Source: Candidatus Poribacteria bacterium (GTDB taxonomy: Bacteria; Poribacteria; WGA-4E; WGA-3G). From it: 64,000 nt of DNA. Location: contig JAJDWA010000002.1 in NCBI GenBank assembly GCA_022825825.1, positions 124,001 through 188,000 of the forward strand, in the 5' to 3' direction. The translations under genes and the position numbers were made by a program. Positions 61,091-64,000 of this stretch are shown here, piece by piece (the first letter of the stretch is position 1; the number at the start of each line of letters is the position of its first letter). The notes under the pieces are model-generated. The model saw only the letters and a list, made by a program, of their open reading frames with translations. It had not been told where the DNA came from and made no database searches.

Positions 61091-62932
61091 TCAATCATCG
61101 TCGCGTTCACTAAGTAACTCACCTCGCGCGAGACGTTCCGCGTTCTCGGTGGACCACAGAATGTTCTTCATCAGTTTCTGTGCTGTGATGTAACGGGTCG
61201 CTGCCAATAGATGCATCCGTTGTTCTTCAAAGTCGTCTGATAAGTCGTAGTGTCGAAAAGCGACTTCAAGTACCTGGAACATGTGGAGCTCTGCGTCTTC
61301 ACGTAGCAGAATGTGGGCAAGCGTCCGTTTTAGTGCGTCTACATCATGCCCTTCTTCAAGATATTGATTTACCAGAATCTCCGCTTCGTAAACTTTTTGG
61401 AAGTCAGCGAATTCTTGAAGCCGTTCTAACATTTTTTTAGGCGAATCGTAAGTCTCATCAGGGACCCGTTGTCCAGGTTTGGGAATACGGGCAGCAGGCA
61501 TGTTCAACCAGCGCAGATATGCCAAGTAAACCACACCGTGAAATATACCACGTAGTAGGTTAGCATTTGGTGCATATTGAAAAGCATGATAAAGGGCGTG
61601 AGAGTATGAGTAAATGTTCGCAACATCGTGCCAGTCACCTTCGTTTTTGAGATGGAACCGGGCAGTGCGAATTGCGGAAGCATAGGTCATCGCGCGGCAG
61701 ATGTCGGTTGGCTTGACCCCTTTGCGAAGCTGCTGCTCTACCTCTGCGACAGTAGGTTCAAACTCATCAGCGAGGAGCGTCTGTGTAAATGCCGATATAT
61801 CCAGTTCTGCTTCGTTCGCTTGATTGTCTTCCCATATACTATCGATCCTTTTAAAGATGGGGCGTAAGACAGGAACAGAGTCTGCCCATCGAGAGGTCTC
61901 CTCATGGCGTGTTCTACTTACAAGGTCAACAACGATCGGACGTAGAATCTCGTGGGACCCTTCCCAGTTGACATAATCCAACGCTTCAAACATTTTATTC
62001 GCAAAATCGAGCGCGTGTCCGTCACCAGTAAAGTAATAATCAGTTGCTGCTGTATACACGAAGTCTGCGATAACAGATTTGTCATAGTCTCTATCATTAA
62101 GTGTTAGTAAGATACGTTCCGCAGCGCCTCTGTGGCGTTTATTCACAAAATAACGGAACCATCGTTTCAATGTTTCCAGATCGTGATCATCTTTGACGCG
62201 TGGGAAGGGTGCGCGATAGGGGCGTGCACTTCCCGTTGTTCTACGACTGATCTGGCTTAACCCGTGCACGAGAAACAGGTTATGATCATCTGGGTCAACA
62301 TCATCCCACATGTTTGCTGCCAGCGTTAGGATTGCTACACCTGACGACCACCCGTCACTGCTTTTATGTGCTCCGTAGTGGAGTCCTTGCTGAATGATCT
62401 CCGCTGGGTCTGCACCTGCGTCACGAAGCGCTGTGACAGCTTTAGCGATAAAGAAGGTGCTGCGGTCCTTGAGCCCACGTTCAAGTGCACGTTTACCGTT
62501 TGCGATGACACGTTGTTTCGCTGCTTCTCGCTCGCCTTTGGATAACCCGACGTATAAATAACCATCCCGGACTTCAACAGGAAATGCTTTCAGGTCATCA
62601 CCGGATGCCAGGAAGCATGCCCCCGATTTGAGGTCAAATTCCCAGTGGTGCCAATGGCAGATCAGTACACCATCACGGATACTCCCTTTGGACATCGGAT
62701 ATCCCATGTGTGGACAACGATTGTCAACTGCGTAAAAATTGCCGTTATTCTTGAAAACAGCCAGATGCGTGCCGTTGACATGAAAGGGTTTGCCTTCCAG
62801 CTCCTCAAAATCCTCAGCGGGACAGAGTTGGTGATAAACAAGTTGGGTTTCGTCTATTTCCGTTGGTGGTAGTGGTTCAACGTGGATGGAACCGATACCG
62901 GTTTCTTCAAGAGTAGAAGTTGGATTTTGCAC
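61091..62932 (-). CDS. Rieske [2Fe-2S] domain fused to a large helical domain (GTG start)
   Basis: A 613-residue protein. The N-terminal Rieske domain (residues ~30-135) has DNRCPHMGYPMSKG near 73 and GVLICHWHHWEFDL near 95, the CxH and CxxH ligands of a [2Fe-2S] cluster. The remaining ~470 residues are helical and His-rich (for example HYGAHKSSDGWS, YSYSHALYHAFQYAPN) with no family recognised. They might form a second metal site or an oxidoreductase domain of the questin-oxidase type. The GTG at 62932 has AGGAGG seven bases upstream. A longer in-frame ORF begins upstream but has no supporting site. Confidence 0.85.
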   Translation of the reverse strand: MQNPTSTLEETGIGSIHVEPLPPTEIDETQLVYHQLCPAEDFEELEGKPFHVNGTHLAVFKNNGNFYAVDNRCPHMGYPMSKGSIRDGVLICHWHHWEFDLKSGACFLASGDDLKAFPVEVRDGYLYVGLSKGEREAAKQRVIANGKRALERGLKDRSTFFIAKAVTALRDAGADPAEIIQQGLHYGAHKSSDGWSSGVAILTLAANMWDDVDPDDHNLFLVHGLSQISRRTTGSARPYRAPFPRVKDDHDLETLKRWFRYFVNKRHRGAAERILLTLNDRDYDKSVIADFVYTAATDYYFTGDGHALDFANKMFEALDYVNWEGSHEILRPIVVDLVSRTRHEETSRWADSVPVLRPIFKRIDSIWEDNQANEAELDISAFTQTLLADEFEPTVAEVEQQLRKGVKPTDICRAMTYASAIRTARFHLKNEGDWHDVANIYSYSHALYHAFQYAPNANLLRGIFHGVVYLAYLRWLNMPAARIPKPGQRVPDETYDSPKKMLERLQEFADFQKVYEAEILVNQYLEEGHDVDALKRTLAHILLREDAELHMFQVLEVAFRHYDLSDDFEEQRMHLLAATRYITAQKLMKNILWSTENAERLARGELLSERDDD

Positions 62933-63140
62933 AATGAACCTCCTATTTAAAGATTTTTGTTTTATCGTTAGATAACTGCTGTGTTCCTTTAACTTTATGA
63001 TACCACAAAACGTTTGAAGTTTCAACTTGAAACGGATCAAAAACATTTTTTGCACAAAATCTGAAACATTTGTCAAAATCATGGCAAGAATGGAAATAGG
63101 AATTGTTTAACCCTTGATACCAATCCTTTCGGCTGCTTAT

Positions 63141-63164
63141 GGTAGGCGGGAACTCCGATTCCCG
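63141..63164 (+). repeat. GGTAGG-palindrome repeat, copy E
   Basis: GGTAGG then CGGGAA, loop CTCCGA, TTCCCG. Same leader as copies A to D but a different stem, as expected if structure rather than sequence is kept. It lies between the Rieske and methylase genes. Confidence 0.65.
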
Positions 63165-63203
63165 ATCCCTTTCAAGTCCCATCAATTAGCACTTGACTAA
63201 GCG

Positions 63204-64000
63204 CTAATTCTTTTCAAGCAAAAAAAGGAATTCCCGGTTCGGTTTTTCGGCTGCGTTCACCCATTCAAGTGTCCATCTCATACCTGCCATGACGTTCCGT
63301 TTGTAATTCATCTCAACGACAGCGAGAAGTTTGCCGTTTTTTTGCATGACTGCGTTTAGTTCCTCAGCAGTTGCACGTCCACCGGAGCTATAAGACAGGA
63401 TAATCCATCGAGCTTGTGTTGCCATAATCAGTTCTGCTATTGCTTCAACAGCGATAAAACGTCCATTCGGATTAAGTCGAAACTCCTCAAATATAGATGC
63501 AGAAAGTTGATCGGATGTATCCTTGCGCCGCTTCGCCTTACCAAAAAGGGTTGGTTTGTCAAAGAGAATAACACTTTTCCAGAGATGGTAGTATGCCGCG
63601 TATCTCACACGAGATGGCGGCATCTTTTCGTTGTTTGAACCGTAAGGAGGATCGAAGTATGCAAGGTCTACAGAAACGCGCGAGACAAGTTCAAAGATAT
63701 CGGTTTGGTAAACTTTGTGGTTGCCTTCTGATGTAAAGACTTTTGGCACTTCAAGGATAAGTTCTTTATAGGAGCGCGGTGACCAATCTTTGAGATAGGC
63801 GGAAAAATGACCAAGCGTACTGTCAACGCGATCTAACCCCAAAATTAGACTTGTCAGTGCTACTGCTTTATCAACAGTGTCAAGGTTGAGATTTTCAATT
63901 TCCTGCCGAATTGCATCTAATTTACGGGTGTTGTGTAACTGCCACGGTTTCTTAAGTCCATCTGTTTGGATTGCACATCCGTCATTCACATGTCCGCCAT
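63204..64000 (-). CDS. DNA adenine methylase (D12 class), 5' end outside window
   Basis: Part of an N6-adenine DNA methyltransferase. Motif IV is LAYFDPPYGSNNEKMP near residue 115 from the first visible GTG, followed by YHLWKSVILFDKPTLFGKAK and the final VEMNYKRNVMAGMRWTLEWV strand, as in Dam/D12-type enzymes. The frame remains open to the window edge, so the true start and motif I (FxGxG) lie outside. It could be a solitary methylase or part of another R-M system beyond the edge. Not related closely to the beta-class methyltransferase at 36647. Confidence 0.83.
   Translation of the reverse strand, partial: GGHVNDGCAIQTDGLKKPWQLHNTRKLDAIRQEIENLNLDTVDKAVALTSLILGLDRVDSTLGHFSAYLKDWSPRSYKELILEVPKVFTSEGNHKVYQTDIFELVSRVSVDLAYFDPPYGSNNEKMPPSRVRYAAYYHLWKSVILFDKPTLFGKAKRRKDTSDQLSASIFEEFRLNPNGRFIAVEAIAELIMATQARWIILSYSSGGRATAEELNAVMQKNGKLLAVVEMNYKRNVMAGMRWTLEWVNAAEKPNREFLFLLEKN

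Noticed and set aside
62933-63082. N-terminal extension of the Rieske protein
   Set aside because: The GTG at 62932 has a perfect AGGAGG site, while the extension has none and shows no conserved residues.
1-64000. Prophage or conjugative element
   Set aside because: No integrase, capsid, terminase, tail, relaxase or T4SS genes were found; mobile signs are limited to the IS630 relic, the intein, and short repeats.

Overview
The window reads as a chromosomal segment of an uncultured, free-living bacterium, most like Candidatus Poribacteria or a close relative. This is an inference from gene content and no ribosomal marker is present. The pointers are four phytanoyl-CoA dioxygenase-type (PhyH) genes, two sulfatase-fold enzymes, two SMP-30/gluconolactonase proteins, two Gfo/Idh/MocA oxidoreductases, two GlcD-type FAD oxidases, three secreted laminin-G-like proteins with a shared C-terminal tail, a eukaryote-type OGG1 glycosylase, and many short palindromic repeats between genes. 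Most genes have clear AGGAGG-type ribosome binding sites, and several have good sigma-70-type promoters.

Layout. 0-5.5 kb: minus-strand operon (GlcD/GlcF-type fusion oxidoreductase, Nramp-like transporter, PhyH, SDR at the edge). 5.6-11.5 kb: small regulator, an outer-membrane-like protein abutting a broken DUF433/DUF5615 toxin-antitoxin pair, tRNA-Leu(GAG), DUF899 thioredoxin-like protein, glycosyltransferase, coiled-coil protein and OGG1. 11.6-21.4 kb: SMP-30, MOSC protein, NagB-like isomerase plus PhyH, LamG protein, Gfo/Idh, ABC-2 exporter, and murJ-hisF. 21.5-23.4 kb: an AAA ATPase plus DUF4276 TOPRIM-like pair, a candidate defence module. 23.5-30.1 kb: two tandem RND pumps of identical length. 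30.3-33.9 kb: two more secreted tailed proteins and a GlcD-like oxidase.

33.9-45.9 kb is a defence-type island: an ImmA/IrrE-DUF4411 toxin-antitoxin pair, one PhyH gene, then a type III-like restriction-modification locus (methyltransferase, DUF6602 protein, membrane coiled-coil protein, HEAT-like protein, helicase-nuclease). The methyltransferase is the most striking object in the window. Its catalytic motif I (DPT/CGGGTT) is split by an intein that carries a DUF559/Vsr-like endonuclease domain in place of the usual LAGLIDADG domain. The N-terminal end of the intein is loaded with C/G-rich palindromes and G7/C6 runs, and the reading frame shifts there. A one-base gain in that stretch would restore a single open frame.

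45.9-64 kb returns to metabolism: Gfo/Idh, SMP-30, amidase, PhyH, a RelE-type toxin pair behind a sulfatase, DegT aminotransferase, an IS630 relic, a beta-propeller protein with a sulfatase-fold partner, an ASCH protein, a phosphodiesterase, a Tat-exported sulfite-oxidase-type protein, an Rpn-type nuclease, a Rieske fusion protein, and a DNA adenine methylase cut by the window edge. The metabolic genes look like a scavenger's kit for oxidised or sulfated organic matter. Substrates cannot be read from the sequence.
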